Assembly: GCA_943737045.1 (NCBI GenBank)
Contig: CALSFV010000457.1
Location: 1-64,000, forward strand
DNA from: Parapristionchus giblindavisi
Taxonomy: Eukaryota > Nematoda > Chromadorea > Rhabditida > Diplogasteridae
Reading direction: 5' to 3'
DNA length: 64,000 nucleotides
Shown: positions 1-12,278 of the stretch, piece after piece
Position numbering within the stretch: position 1 is the first letter of the stretch
Layout of the letters: the number at the start of each line of letters is the position of its first letter
Notes under the pieces: model-generated
What the model saw: only the letters and a program-made list of their open reading frames with translations
Databases searched by the model: none
What the model was told of the DNA's origin: nothing
Program-made: the position numbers and the translations under genes

Positions 1-1074
1 TTGCTCATGGACGCGAAAGATAAAAACTGAGAGCAGTGATCGAAAAAATATAAATATAAATAAAACAATAAAATAAAGATATATGTTCGCAAACACGCCG
101 GAAAGCAAAAGCAGGAAGTTGATAAAAGAATAGAAATGCGCACGAACAATCTGTTCTAAAGCGCAGAAAAGAAAAGAAACAGAGGTAGAGAGATAGAGGG
201 GAGATAGAGTCGGAGATGAGAGGACGAGGCAGAAGTGTGATTCAATTTTCAACTGACACTGTGTATACCCACCAAAGGTAAATTCCGTAGTTCAAGGCAA
301 GCCTGAGATCGTTGCAAGTTCAATGATAATTCAAGACCAATTCACTCTGGAGGGCCTAATTTCTTCTACGGACCTACTTTACCCAAGAAAGTGGTAAATC
401 GAGAAAAGTTTGCCATGAACTTTTCTCCAATTTTCGAATTTTAGACACCACACTAGAAGTGGAGAGGCATCAGTCCTTTGCAACAGACAGACTCCAAATG
501 GGGGAAAATAGCCACGTGCTCATGAATGATGGCCCGTCTATTTACTTCGTCTAATAGAGTATTTCGAATGAGAGAGACTGGGAGAAACAGGAAAGACCAG
601 AATAGATATGGAATGGTGAGGAAACAGACAGATCGAAATATGACAGACCGGAGATTCGAGAGAATCAAGAATGGATGATGCTATTTGCTCTAGCACAATA
701 TTAACTCTGGAAAAGAAAACCAACACTCGCGTCTTCCCACATCGTTGATCACGACACGGTGCGTGATGCGAATCAACAATACTCAGATATAATTATACCT
801 TCTTCTAAGATTCGCCCATAGCTCCCAAACTGCCACTGTACCCAAGAACCCTCACCGATATCGCTACATTAGCGACGGACATCCATCAATCCCTTTATGT
901 CCTTATTTTTCTTGTTATGCATATTATGATGGAATAAAGAATAAGAATAAGAATAAGAATACCAGAATAGAGGAATAGCATAAACAGAGAAATTAGGCGA
1001 CAGCGTGTCCGCGTCTAGCAGACACTGTCTACGTGATGGTGTGCGAGAAAAGGATTGAGGAAGTCTTTGGCGTT
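1..1074. other. Intergenic, no gene seen
   Basis: No exon-like stretch was found on either strand. Bases near 320-372 (around GATAATTCAAGACCAA) recur near 47640-47700, so a short dispersed repeat is present. A small (GAATAA)n run lies near 935-960. Confidence 0.5.
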
Positions 1075-1890
1075 TAGTTCATTCCTCTCTCCATCTAACT
1101 CTGTCATGACTTCACGAGATTCTCTGTATCTCTCTGACTCTATCATCCTCTCCCCCATCTTTCCCCCTCTATCATTCTCTCTATTTCTCTATCTCTCTCT
1201 CTGTCTGTCTATCTCTCACTATCTCATTACGTCTGATCAACCACTTCCTCTCTCTCCGTCTATTCCAAACTCTGTTTCGGTCTCTTCCTCTTCCTCTCTC
1301 TCATCACTATGTAATATATCACGACTCCCTCTTCCCAATCCCTTTTTCTCCTCTTCCTCATCCATCTCTTTCCTCTAATTCTCTTCATCGCTCTCCATCT
1401 TCCTGTTCCGCAATAGTCTATCAAATCTTTTTTCATCCTTCTCCTTCCTCTTTCTATCTCTCCTATCCTTTCCCCTATCCCTCTCACTCCTCTCCCCTCC
1501 CCTACCTATCTCTCTCCTTCTCCTCTCTCTTTTATCTCCTCCCCTTTCTCACTTTTTCCTCCTTCCTCTCTTATCCTCTTCTCATTCTCCCTCTCTCTGT
1601 TCCTTTATCTCTCACTCTCTTTATCCTATTTTTCTTATCTCATTCTCTCCCTCTCTTCCTCCTTCATTTCCCTCTCGTTCCCTCCACCTCTCATTCATCT
1701 CTTCCTCTCACTCTATCTGTCTCTCTTCCTTTCTTTTCTCTCTCTCTCCCACTCTCCTCTTTTCTCTCTCTTTCTTCTCTCTTCCTCTCGCTCTCTCCAT
1801 CCCTTCTCTCTGTATCCCTCCCTCTCCTTCCTCTCCCCATCCCCCTCCCTATCTTCCCAATCTCATTACTCTATCCATTCTACTATTCGC
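1075..1890. repeat. Polypyrimidine (C/T) tract, about 0.8 kb
   Basis: The plus strand is almost purely C and T, made of imperfect CTCTC, TTCC and CCCT units without a fixed period. Open frames through it (Ser/Leu/Pro on plus, Arg/Glu/Gly on minus) are composition artefacts. Such tracts can form triplex DNA. Smaller ones occur near 26365-26640 and, as purine tracts, near 6970-7075 and 7565-7635. Confidence 0.85.
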
Positions 1891-2330
1891 CTCTCCTATT
1901 ATACCCTCAGTACCCTCACGTCATTCTCAGCTTATCCCCGATAGTTTCAAGAAGCTCTAAACGATTAAACTGAGGCTACTAGGCAAGGCAATTAGAACAT
2001 AGAAAAGGATGATGAACTAGAGCAGTGAGCATGAAGAAATGCGGGCACTTCTTCGGTTTCTGGTCACCCCCCCCCTCCCCAACCTCTCTCTAAGGGGGGA
2101 CCCTTTTCGATCTTTTCGATTGCATGGAAGGGTCGCCCCCCTCTCTGGGACGACAATGTCGACGGAGGCGAAATGCTCCAGAAACCGATGAAGTGCCGAA
2201 ATGTGTTGGTCACGTCATTACGATTTACGATTTTCACGATTTCAACATATTTTTGCACGGTGCTCCACTTCATACTCCTTGCCCGCTGAGAAAGCTGGCG
2301 CTGATTGCTTTGCGGTCACGTGATACAATA
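1891..2330. other. Intergenic, no gene seen
   Basis: A C-run followed by GGGG-rich sequence lies at 2067-2150. Short open frames on both strands share no family features. It borders the 3' end of the LINE fragment on its right. Confidence 0.4.
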
Positions 2331-3300
2331 TAATAATAATAATAATATAATAATAATATTTATTCCTTCAAGTGAACGTATCGGGATGGGATCGGGAATA
2401 TCTGTTAGATAAGTGTTTTTGAAGGATGTCCGTCGCCAAGGCGAATCGGTGAAATGTGGGAAGACGGGGGTTGGAGGAAGAGGCAGTAGGAATCTTACCT
2501 ACTCAGACATTTCATGAATGAATATGTGCCTCAGGGACAATCACATTATATGGTATTTTTTTACATGATTACGAAAGACTGCTGGTGACGCCTGCACAAT
2601 AGCATCAGGGAGATTATTCCAAATATCAATAGTTCGTGAGGCTAATGTTGAATGGAAAGTGGTTGATATTTTGAAGGGTAGAATGATTCTCAACGAATTG
2701 CCGTTTCTCAGATGCAAAGCGGGAACAACTTTAAAGAGGAAAGAGCAATTGTACTCATAATTTTGATGGATTGAATTATATAGGAAAAGTAAATCTGCAA
2801 TCACGTGTCTATGTTCGAGTGTAATTAAATCTAGAAAGTGAACACGATTGAGATATGTATCATAAGGAATAGAACAACGACTGAATAGTCTTCGAGAGTA
2901 AAATCTCTTTGAACGGATTCAATCTCTTTAGTCAATCCAGATCTTTTAGAATTCCAAACGACAGATCCGTAGCTAATAATAGGTAATATAAAAGACGTAT
3001 AAGCGGCTTTGTAGACTTCAATTTCTCGACTACGGAAAGTTCTAAATAGAATATTGATTTTTGATCTGGCTTTACGAACAGCTTTATTAATATGGGACTT
3101 GAAACTTAAATTAGGAGACATTAATATACCCAAATCCTTTACCTCGTCAGAACAAGAAAGCTTAAAACCCTTTAAAAAGTAATCACTACAAGATTTTTGA
3201 TTACCGTAATGCATTACAACGCACTTAGTCTCAGAGAGAGTTAGATTCCAAGCGTCAGCCCAATCAGATATATTATCAATTGCCTTTTGCAAATCACTAG
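2331..3300 (-). mobile_element. 5'-truncated non-LTR retrotransposon (LINE), reverse transcriptase C-terminal part
   Basis: Minus-strand reading from 3292 to about 2890 gives the thumb/C-terminal part of a LINE reverse transcriptase: a WADAWNLTLSETKC motif, then VKDLGILMSPNLSFKSHI (the typical DLGI..D..L.f..Hi block), then ILPIISYGSVVWN. The frame then shifts, and a second block from 2804 to 2541 continues the same protein end (TIDIWNNLPDAIVQA...F...VKKY). No catalytic FADD is included, so the copy is 5' truncated near 3300. The 3' end runs into an (ATT)n tail at 2331-2365, as in jockey/CR1-like elements. It is a dead copy. Confidence 0.8.
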
Positions 3301-4053
3301 TGTGCGCGGGAACCTCAGCATAAATTTTTAAATCATTTTTAATTTAATTTTTTTTTAATTATATATGACAGAGTAAAGGATCTCTAACTCTAGTATGCCC
3401 TGCGGGAAAGTACATCATTACTGCATGACCTAAAAAGAGAAGTGACGATGATTATAGGCGTCTCTCGTTTCATTTCCAAGTTGGAAAGATCGGATGGAGC
3501 ATGAGCGTAGGAGTACAGCATGAAATGATGCTGTAAGCAGCGGTTTCCCTGATTCTAGAGTGCCATCTAATAAAGAAGTATATCAATTGCTCAGTTTTGT
3601 ATTATGTAAGAAGAGAATTGGATAATTCCTCCTACCACTGTGCTGTAAGCGAAGGAGTTTGTTTTGTGGTCGTTCCGGAATTCGAGTGGTGAAAATACAG
3701 TAATACAAGAGAGTTGTTTTCTGGAATTTATGCACAGCTACAATGCAAGCAATTGTTGACGAAGTATTGAGCGAGGACTTCGTGGGTTATCTCTATCTAA
3801 TTTTTCTCAATTCTGTTTCATGATTCACTATTCGAAAAGGATCAAGTGTAGCGGCTTTGATTCTGAAGAACGTTTTAATTGCTGATCAGTAGATGAAGAA
3901 GATGAAGATAATTATGCCCCTTGTATGGAACCTCAGCACGCCCAGACTAATCTGTCGTTTAGCGGCAACCATTCCCTCCCTAATGGTTATGTGCTTGATA
4001 AAGGTTAATAAACTGTTAAACTGTTAAAAACAATGCAAGATGATTTATCTGTA
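3301..4053. other. Intergenic, no gene seen
   Basis: AT-rich sequence with no supported coding exon. The phrase GTTGACGAAGTATTGAGCG near 3755 recurs near 32225 inside a GOLPH3 intron, so at least part is a dispersed repeat. Confidence 0.4.
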
Positions 4054-4646
4054 CCGTCAAAACGAAAAAAAGTGAAACATTTGTCAAATAATTTGACAAA
4101 ATTTGACAAAAGTTCACAAGATTTTGAAAATTTTGAATCATGATATCTAAACGCGGTTGCTATTTTTTAAATAGACAATAGGGTATTTGAGCATCACTGG
4201 GCTTGCCTATTTGACCTATGAACAAAAAAAATTTAAATGAATCACTGTGAACGCTGTTTTGTGAAACTGGTATACGGTAGGATTTTCTACAGTATACCAC
4301 TTTTGCAGTCTGATCTACGACATGATCCAAACAGTGCACATTCGCTTTAGGAAGTCAGGTAATGCTATTTATATCCATGATTAGACGAAAAAAGAGCGAT
4401 GGAAGCAGTTTTACAGTAAGATTCTACAGTATGCTACAGTATACCAATTCTGCTCCGCAATGCTCCTGATTAATTTTTTCACTTTTGTCGTGCCTATCTG
4501 GATTGGGTAAACACATCTACAAAACAAAATCTGAGATAAAACATCATCAAGATCATGAAAAATGCTAAAAATGGGAATCTTGTGAACTTTTGTCAAATTT
4601 TGTCAAATTATTTGACAAATGTTTCACTTTTTTTTCGTTTTGACGG
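4054..4646. mobile_element. TIR element A, about 593 bp, TA target site
   Basis: Both ends carry the same inverted repeat starting CCGTCAAAACGAAAAAAA and running through the GTCAAAT / ATTTGAC region for roughly 90 bp. A TA flanks each end, as in Tc1/mariner-type insertion. There is no transposase; the 61-codon open frame inside is not a known protein. The interior is the reverse complement of element B at 4745-5335. Confidence 0.85.
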
Positions 4647-4744
4647 TAATTTTGTTCAGACGGCTAGTAGTTTACGCTTGCCATGGCTCTAGAAATAGTC
4701 GTATCGGATGAAGAACCATTAACCATATAAAATTTATTTGTATA

Positions 4745-5335
4745 CCGTCAAAACGAAAAAAATTGAAACATTTGTCAAATAATTTGACAAAATTTGACAA
4801 AAGTTCACAAGATTCCCATTTTTAGCATTTTTCATGATCTTGATGAAGTATTATCTCAGATTTTGTTTTGTAGATGTGTTTGCCAAATCCAGATAAGCAC
4901 GACAAAAGTGAAAAAAATAATCAGGAGCGTTGCGGAGCAGAATTGGTATACTGTAGCATACTGTAGAATCTTACTGTAAAATTGCTTCCATCGCGCCTTT
5001 TTCGTCTAATCATGGATATATCAAGCATTACCAGACTTCCTATAGCGATTGTGCACTTTTTGGATCATTTCATAGATCAGGCTGCAAAACGGGTATACTG
5101 TAGAAAATCATACCGTATACCAGTTTCACAAAACAGCGTTCACAGTGAATCATTTAAATTTTTTTCTTCATATGTCAATTAGGTAAGCCCAGTGATGCTC
5201 AAATACCCTATTGTCTATTAAAAAACTAGTAACCGCGTTTAGATATCGTGATTCAAAATTTTCAAAATCTTGTGAACTTTTGTCAAATTTTGTCAAATTA
5301 TTTGACAAATGTTTCACTTTTTTTCGTTTTGACGG
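4745..5335. mobile_element. TIR element B, about 591 bp, opposite orientation to A
   Basis: Same TIRs (CCGTCAAAACG) and interior as element A but inverted, leaving about 98 bp of other sequence between the two. A TA flanks both ends. The pair therefore forms a large inverted repeat. A third, diverged relative is embedded near 6060-6310. Confidence 0.85.
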
Positions 5336-5459
5336 TACTTTTTGGATAAAATCCGAGTTTACCTGAAACTCAACGCTCTCTCGCTTTCTTTTATTTGTGA
5401 GAGAGTGAGGCTAGAGCGGTGAACGCAAACATATCAGTTCTTGCAGTATGGCCAGATCT

Positions 5460-5790
5460 AACTACCCAAGCTTGAGGTAGTTAAAGTGACCCCAAGCTAT
5501 AATAAGCTATTATAACTTGAAACGCTCAACAATATAGAAGTATGCTATTGTAAAGGTACACCCCAAGCTAAATTGACGAGAGAGCGTTGCCAGTGCGGAG
5601 AGTTTAAAATTACCTTTTGCTATGGCTTTAAAGGGACCTCTCAATGGTCTCTTCATTGCGCACACTGTTTTTTCTGTTCTCTAACGACGAGAGAGCGTAG
5701 AGTGTTGAAGAGACAGTTGACAAAGGTGTCAGTAAAAAAATCTAACTTATCTCAAACACTCTTTGACTCCCACTGATTTTCTATTATGCA
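5460..5790. repeat. Dispersed repeat with GAGAGAGCG blocks
   Basis: Blocks reading like TCTTCATTGCGCACAC and TCTAACGACGAGAGAGCG recur at 40383-41240, 45310-45440 and 51900-52015, often bordered by sequence near GTGTGCCTTTAAAGG. The open frames in these blocks repeat with the DNA and are not genes. Confidence 0.6.
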
Positions 5791-5908
5791 TTTATCAAGA
5801 ATTAGAACGATAGTTGGAACAAACTTCCTAAGCGAAGCCGAGAGCAGAAATTTGATCATCATGCACACCAGAGACCTCGACCTCTTGATAAATGTGATTT
5901 GAATGAAT

Positions 5909-6436
5909 CAGGGCTGGGATTTTTTGAAAATATTTTCAAAAAATTTTTTGATCAAAAAATTCAAAAAATGGCTCAAAAATTTTTTGAATTCAAAAAATGT
6001 TTGAAAAAATTCTTTACTCTGTTTAAAAGGATAAAAAGCAATTCATACACATCATTTTGGCTGAAAAGTGGGTAAAACAGTCAATTACGCAATTAACCGA
6101 ATTCTGAAACATAAAAAACATGACACAATATTTTTCACTTTAAAAAAATTCTACGTCAGTGCATTGGGCACACTAATCCACACTAAAACACTTAGAATCC
6201 TCTTCAACAAGACCGTGAAAAATGATAAAAAAGGGAATCTTGTTAGGTTTTGTCAAATCTTGTCTCAATTTTCCACAAATGTTTCACTTTCTGTCGTTTT
6301 AGCGGTACTTTTTTACACTTAATTTTTTTTGATTTTTTGAGAAAAATTCAAAACACTTTTTTGATTTTGAATTTTTTGAAATGGTCAAAAAATTCAAAAA
6401 ATTCAAAAAATCAAAATCAAAAAAATCCCAGCCCTG
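5909..6436. mobile_element. hAT-type MITE, 528 bp, with 8-bp target duplication
   Basis: Termini are CAGGGCTGGGATTTTTTGA and its complement. GAATGAAT is duplicated exactly at 5901-5908 and 6437-6444. CAGGG-type termini plus an 8-bp duplication are the hAT signature. The interior holds a diverged relative of the CCGTCAAAACG element near 6060-6310, so it appears to be a composite. No transposase is present. Confidence 0.9.
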
Positions 6437-7971
6437 GAATGAATGAAATCAGCACTTCATTTAGTCGGAAGATAAATCGACACAAGTAAAGAATGAAAAG
6501 TCCACTCAACCGGGGCAAGTGGGCGGAGTCCCCCAAGGGAGAGGAAGAGATTGTAGATAAGGGGCAGGGAGACATGTAGGATGACTCACATTACAAAAAC
6601 GTCTTACAAAATGTATGATTTTGTACAGTAGCTCTGGTGTCATCAAGGTGCTTCATCGGATGCATCTTCTCAGTGTCCAATGAACTTTCACTTCAACAGA
6701 ATATTCCACGAATTATTTGAGTGCAGCCACTGCCCTCAATTTCCCTTACAGTATGCAATAGCAGCACATTTCCTGTACTAACTTGACTTCCTTATAAGCC
6801 CTTACTCTCCTTCCCAGAAGCCGATTCACTCGGATTTCGGGCTAATTTGGAAAGATTGTAAATATTTGCCCTACTCCTACCCCAATAAGTTTTCTAAGTA
6901 CTACTAGAACAGAGCAAAAAAGCCATTTTAGGCTGCTGCTTCGACACTTTCTCAGTAATGCTGACAATAATGGGAAAGAGAGAGGGAGAGGAAGAGGGAG
7001 AAAAGGAGAGGGAGAGAGGAGAGGGAGAGAGAAGGGGAAGGAGAGAAAGGAAGAGGGGAAGGAGAGTGAGACAGAAAAAAGAGAGAAGTCTCCAGGGACG
7101 GTAGAATAGTATAGAATGAGAATGTAAAAAACAGACACTTTTCAAAGGTATAAAAATAGTGGGCAACTCTGGATTTGTTGACCGTTAGAGGCCATGTTTA
7201 TCTCATAGTCAGTCCCCGAGGCGAGAGCCCCCCCTCCTCCCGAGGAACAATCTCGCTCAGGATATCCATGTTTTCAGGGACATAGAGAAAAGGTTGATCT
7301 TCCATCATTGGGTATAAATGAGCATATCTTTTAAAAAAAGAACCATATAAATAAAATTCAAAAATATTAGAGTATGTTAAATAAGTATATGTGTACTGTG
7401 GTGTTTCGACCGCTACGTAGTCATACAAATCGTCTATCGAAAAATACAGAACATCAAAGATAACGTATGGTCGTAATTCTACTGGACCCTGTAATAGTAG
7501 GCTACTCTGGATTTGTTAATAGTAGGCTACTCCGGATTTGTATGTCCCAGAGAGAAATTTCCTTCTTAAGGGGGAAGAGAGAGGGGCAGAGAGAGGGAGA
7601 TAGACGGAGAGAGGGAGACAGAAGGAGAGAGATCCTTGAAAGGAGGTGTTCAAAAAGAGGTACTATTGTGGAGTGTTTTGTTCAGTACCTTAGGCTGCTG
7701 TAATCAACAAAATTTTTGGTGGAAATCTGTTTTTTTTTCACGAATAAGTGGAGGAGGGATCTTCACAGAGGAAGGACTTTATCCGCCAACTCGAAGATTA
7801 TAGACAAAGTATGCAAAAAGATATCATACAGTTGGACCTTAGTCATCGGTTCTCATTCGACCTAGTGCATATAAAAAGGAGTGCATTGTGAAGTAAAGAT
7901 TGTATTGTATTGTATGATACTCTTGTAATAAATCGGAAAATGTAATCCACAGCAAATTATTCTGACAAATA
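6437..7971. other. Intergenic; left copy of a larger duplicated block
   Basis: A purine-rich tract (6970-7075), then sequence with AAGTCTCCAGGGAC, then ATGTTTATCTCA...CCGAGGCGAGAG near 7195-7230. The same order recurs at 14158-14385, and the 7555-7700 part recurs at 15880-16015. This block therefore duplicated together with the hairpin transcript unit to its right. No gene seen. Confidence 0.6.
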
Positions 7972-8790
7972 TTTATTCAAGCGCTCAATGAATCATTGTT
8001 GGGATGGGGCATTGGAGAGGGATTGGACTGAGCCTTCAGTTTTTCTAGCCTAAAACAGTTACAGTTATACTAGTAGGAGAAAGAGAGAAGTTCATCCACA
8101 CGGATTGCAGTATTCCCAGTCAACATACGTTCCCTCACTTGTGAGGGAACTGCTGAAGACTGAGAAGAATGCAATCCGAGGAAAAGCAATTCGTAGCTGA
8201 GAAGGAGCAAAAAAAGACCGCGGCTGAGGAAAAACAGAAGATCATGCAAAGAAAAGATGTCCTTCCCGGTTATTTAAAAAATCAGCCCGAAAATGCAAAC
8301 AATTGTCATGGAAAAAAAACAGAAACAGTCAGATACGTACTGTTTCTCATGCCTCGATAAAAAAATAGAAAGAAAACGAACGCAACAATAAATGACACTA
8401 TTACATCTAAAAGTTGTCTCATAAAATATTGAATGTTAACCATGAAAATGATCTCGAACTCTTAATTGCTTAAAGTTCGCCAAAAGTTGCTTGTTCTTAA
8501 TTGAATTCGCAAACGACGATCCTCATCTGTTCCTGAAATGTTACAGAAATTATGAATTTAGTTTAAAGAAATTCTGACCTCATAAGGACATAGAGCCTTA
8601 ACCATAAGACCATAAGACCTTACAGATTTGGGGCCTTAAGGCCTTAAGGTCTTAAGGTCTTAAGGTCTTACCTTAACGTCTCTAAGATTGAAAAGAGTGA
8701 CTTACATGGGAACGAGATGAGGAACGACCGCTCATATCACACGAAACCACTCCTTTTATTCATTTTAGAGTGACTATTAATTTGCTTATT
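7972..8790 (-). ncRNA. Spliced hairpin transcript unit, copy 1 (pri-miRNA-like)
   Basis: One of four minus-strand units with the same architecture. Exon 1 ends at 8706 with donor CAT|GTAAGT. The intron is rich in CTTAAG. Exon 2 starts at 8532 after ATTTCAG and runs to an AATAAA at 977-972 of the 7900s. Exon 2 contains a near-perfect hairpin at 8101-8178: the arms CGGATTGCA and TGCAATCCG close a stem, and GTTCCCTC pairs with GAGGGAAC beside the loop. A 21-codon frame starts at 8735, crosses the splice and ends at 8497 (MSGRSSSRSH then EQMRIVV). It could be a primary microRNA, a structured lncRNA or a short-peptide mRNA. Conservation of splice sites, poly(A) signal and stem across copies argues for a transcribed unit. 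The exon 1 start is not determined. Confidence 0.5.
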
Positions 8791-9420
8791 CAAATTGAAT
8801 TGTTCACTTACACGTTTAGCGTAATTATATTTAATTCATGTTAATTCTCGCTTGTCTGAACAGCCCGATTATACTCCCAATTAACAGATATTATAAGAAC
8901 AGCCCCTAAAATTTTAAGAGTTAAACATCGATTGGATGCCCACCAAATTATCGCCGAATTCCCAATGAATTCGGAGAGTCGTCAATCATATCTTTACCAA
9001 TTTCTGCTCACTTAATTCCTGTTTCGCTTCGGGCGTAGATAAATTAATTAATTAGCCTCAATCTTACAGAACGGTCGCTCGCTCATTTCTCTCTGAACGT
9101 CCAGAATCCTTGCGAAGTTGGATTGGGTCACCGTTTCAGTGAGAAGTTATCAGAACCAATCAGGGCAAGCCTTCTTCTCTGGCTACTCACACAGAAAAAT
9201 GACTTAAAATTTCAATTTCTTACTTTTCATTTTCTTAATGATAAGAAATATCTCAGAAAACTCCACTTGAAAAGTAAGAAATTCAATTTCTGATGTTCTG
9301 TTCTAAGCAGTCAATTTCTTAGCAAAGAACATATTGTAAGAGAATTTTCTTTGTGAGTCATCAGAACTGCCTGATCTGATCGGAATTTGGCGCCAGAACA
9401 CATGAAAGTTTTCTTTAATA
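8791..9420. other. Intergenic, no gene seen
   Basis: A segment near 8925-9075 (ATTGGATGCCCACC, GGGCGTAGATAAATTA) has an inverted relative at 49260-49410, so it is a dispersed repeat. AAGAAATTCAATTTCT palindromic runs occur near 9200-9320. Confidence 0.4.
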
Positions 9421-10685
9421 TTAGGTGAATTCATAAGTAACGCTCGTTTTTCGCATTCCAAAAAATTTGTCACAAAAAATTAACAAAGCATGGAGAATTC
9501 TAGAAATATTTTCCATTCGCATCGGTCACCTTCTGCCTTCTACTCGGCAGTTTATGGATCCATTCGTGATAAAAGGACTGGGGCAAATTTCGGAAATAGG
9601 TGTTGAGTACGGTATGGATAGTGGTTCGGTCTTTGAAGCCTTACCCTTTGAGGAAGTGATGGAGCGCCGCGAAGAGGTGACAACCATAGTCGGAAAGGTC
9701 GGGTGAGTACGGAGGGTGGGGGAGTACAGTTCAGTCACATCCCGTTGGCCTGGGTCGTTCTTTTGGCATGAGGTCGAACGTAGTCATGTTGAAATTAGAT
9801 CCGAGTGTCCTTCCCGCGTGATTGTTCGAGGTGGAGTCTTAGCTTCCGCAAGTAGAGAGTGCTGACATGTATCATTACAGTCGTACCCTCGGGGAGGAGT
9901 TCCCAGTAGTCGACTCCCCGTACCGAATACCAGATGCACAACATAATTTTTTGGCGGCGAAAATCGGGTTTGGGGGCATCTGCTGGCTATTCGTGCTTAC
10001 CGAACCACAGTCTCCTTGGTTCTTCGTAATCATCGATCATCCACTTTTCATCACCGGTTATAACGTTGACCAGCCAAACAAGACGGCGACGTAGAGTTAG
10101 AAAAGTCTTTGCCATATCCAGTCGGCGATCATTGACGTAGTCGGCTAAGACGTGGGGTAGACATCTTCCCTATTTTCACTTATTTCCGAGAGTGTAAAAG
10201 CCATGTACCACAGTGCTTTGGCTGACTCCAAGTGCCATTGCAATATCACCGGTAAAGGAGTACGGATCAGCGTCTACCTCTTGGAGCAATCGATCGAGAG
10301 CCACATTCGGTGGGCGACTGGGTTAGAATTCATCTTCGATTAAAAAGTCCTGTTTCTGGAATTTAACAACCCACTTTCTCATCGGTGTTACGTGACGCAC
10401 ATGTGAGTGGTACACCTCTGCTAAGCGAGGTTGGAAGCCAGGACGTTTCAAGTCAGAGAGTAAGAGGAATAAAATAACGTTGCGAATGTGAATTCCGTCG
10501 GAGGCGAAATTGTGCGGTTTTCTCGCCTGGAGGACACGCGGGAAGTGAATCGAAAACAACAGTAGGATATTCGAGGGACAGCCTATCTAGTATATATAGC
10601 ATGGATGTTGGCAATAACAACAGAGCAAGAACGAGGCGACTGAAGTTGAGACTAAAAAACGATCGTTACTTATGAATTCACCTAA
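9421..10685 (-). mobile_element. Mariner-type transposon, 1265 bp, decayed transposase
   Basis: Termini are TTAGGTGAATTCATAAGTAA and its inverse, with a TA on each side, and the length is typical of mariner. The minus strand encodes a broken transposase. It starts with an HTH part near 10559-10323 (LIEDE followed by the SRPPNVALD and DPYSF region). Then comes ITGDEKWMIDDYEEPRRLW near 10075-10020, the signature around the first catalytic Asp in mariner families. A degenerate catalytic region with FQHD..RPH follows near 9800. Frameshifts and stops interrupt it, so no active enzyme is expected. Confidence 0.88.
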
Positions 10686-11029
10686 TATGTTCTCGAACCG
10701 TCGAAAGTAAGCAGTTTTTTTACCATGCACATCAGAGCCCACTCTTGAGAAATGTACTTGAATCTAGATCTATTGAAGCTCGTGGCTTTCTGGGTCATTC
10801 TTCACAAAAACATCAACTTCTCCCCATTCTATGGCATATAAGGAGCAAAGATTCTATTGGCCGAAACACCATAGGGCACATTGCTAGTTAACTTATTTAA
10901 TTAAAAAAATTATATTTAAAGTGCATGCATACTTATTCTTGTACATCTATTAATAATATTAATTTAATTGCATTGTATATTACACGTATGAATGTAAATG
11001 CAATCAACAACAAATTATTCTGACAAATA
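10686..11029. other. Intergenic, no gene seen
   Basis: AT-rich spacer between the mariner copy and hairpin transcript copy 2. Nothing supportable was found on either strand. Confidence 0.4.
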
Positions 11030-11740
11030 TTTATTCAAATTATTCAAAACTAATCATGGTTTAGAAACGTCATCAGACTTCCACTGCCTAAAACGGTAAA
11101 ACAGTTAGAAAAGTAGGGAGTATAGGACAATCTCTGCACGGATTGCAGTACTTCCCAGTCAACATACGTTCCCTGACTTGTGAGGGAACTGCTGAAGACT
11201 GAGAAGAATGCAATCCGTGAAGAAACAAAATGAAGACGATAACTCAGCCGCGGAACTCAAAAACTACGTCAAAATAAATACATCCTGAATATTTCCAAAG
11301 TCAGCCCGAAAATGTGAAGGTATGTCCAGGAAAAAACCGAAACAGTGTGATATGCACTGATTCTAATGGTATTAACCATGAAAATGATGCCGAACTCTTA
11401 AGAGCTTAAGGTTCTCCAAAAGATTTTAGAGTGTTTAAGTGCGTTTGCCCTTAAGTTCTTAAGTGAGTTCGTTGACGACGATCCTCATCTGTTCCTGAAA
11501 TGTTACAGAAATTATAAATAAATAATATTTTTGTCTTATACATTCTAATCTCCTAAGGACGTGGAGTCTTAACCATAAGACCATAAGATCTAACAGATTT
11601 GGGGTCTTAAGATCTTAAGGTCTGAAGGTTAAACCTTAAAGTCTCTAAGAATGAAAAGAGTGACTTACATGGGAACGAATGAGGAACGACCGCTCATATC
11701 ACACGAAACCACTCCTTTTATTCATTTTGGAGTGACTATT
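11030..11740 (-). ncRNA. Spliced hairpin transcript unit, copy 2
   Basis: Same architecture as copy 1: donor at 11669/11668, acceptor CAG before 11494, hairpin at 11137-11219 (CACGGATTGCA closing with TGCAATCCGTG) and AATAAA at 11035-11030 on the minus strand. The short frame crossing the splice is broken by a one-base deletion in exon 1 (CTCATTCG instead of CTCATCTCG class), while the stem remains paired. The RNA structure is thus better kept than the peptide here. Confidence 0.5.
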
Positions 11741-12270
11741 AATTTGATTAAAAAATTCAAATACAATTGTTCACTTACACATTTCGTACAATTATGCAAA
11801 TGTTATATTGTTTGCATATCAATAATCAATAGACTCTCAGCGTGCCAATGCGTGAAGTGTCTACCACGCGCATGTTGCTCAAGGATCGATTGAAGTCCGA
11901 GGGTGGTTGGCAGTATTCCATTCACCCATTCACCCATTCGAATCCTCTCGTTGATTGAGCATCGATTGAGCTATTGAAAACCTTTTCGATTTGTTAAGAA
12001 AAACTATCAATAAATTCGATTTGCAGAAATGTAAATTAAAATATCAATGATGCAGGTATGTACATACATTCTCCTTAATATTCCAAGAAATGCTTATGTT
12101 GAAGATACCAAAACAACTAACTGAAGAGCTACAGAGCTCTAAAGTCGGCCGATTTCGACGTGCAAAAAGTTTGATGACGTCTGGCGAAAATGAAGATATC
12201 AATAAAGTTCGAGTTAACTTGTTTGGGGGCATATGGAATACGATAAAATGCATTAAATGTGGGGTTAGCC
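11741..12270. other. Intergenic, no gene seen
   Basis: The left part (11740-11900) is still similar to the flank of hairpin copy 3 near 17430-17580, marking the end of the duplicated block. No exon was recognised. Confidence 0.4.
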
Positions 12271-12278
12271 ACCGTCGG

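Noticed and set aside
1055..1487. 107-codon plus and 75-codon minus open frames
   Set aside because: They lie in the C/T tract and consist of Ser/Leu/Pro or Arg/Glu low complexity; no splice or family support.
7890..7930. GTATTGTATTGTATG run as a possible regulatory repeat
   Set aside because: A short simple repeat present in both duplicated blocks; no evidence for function.
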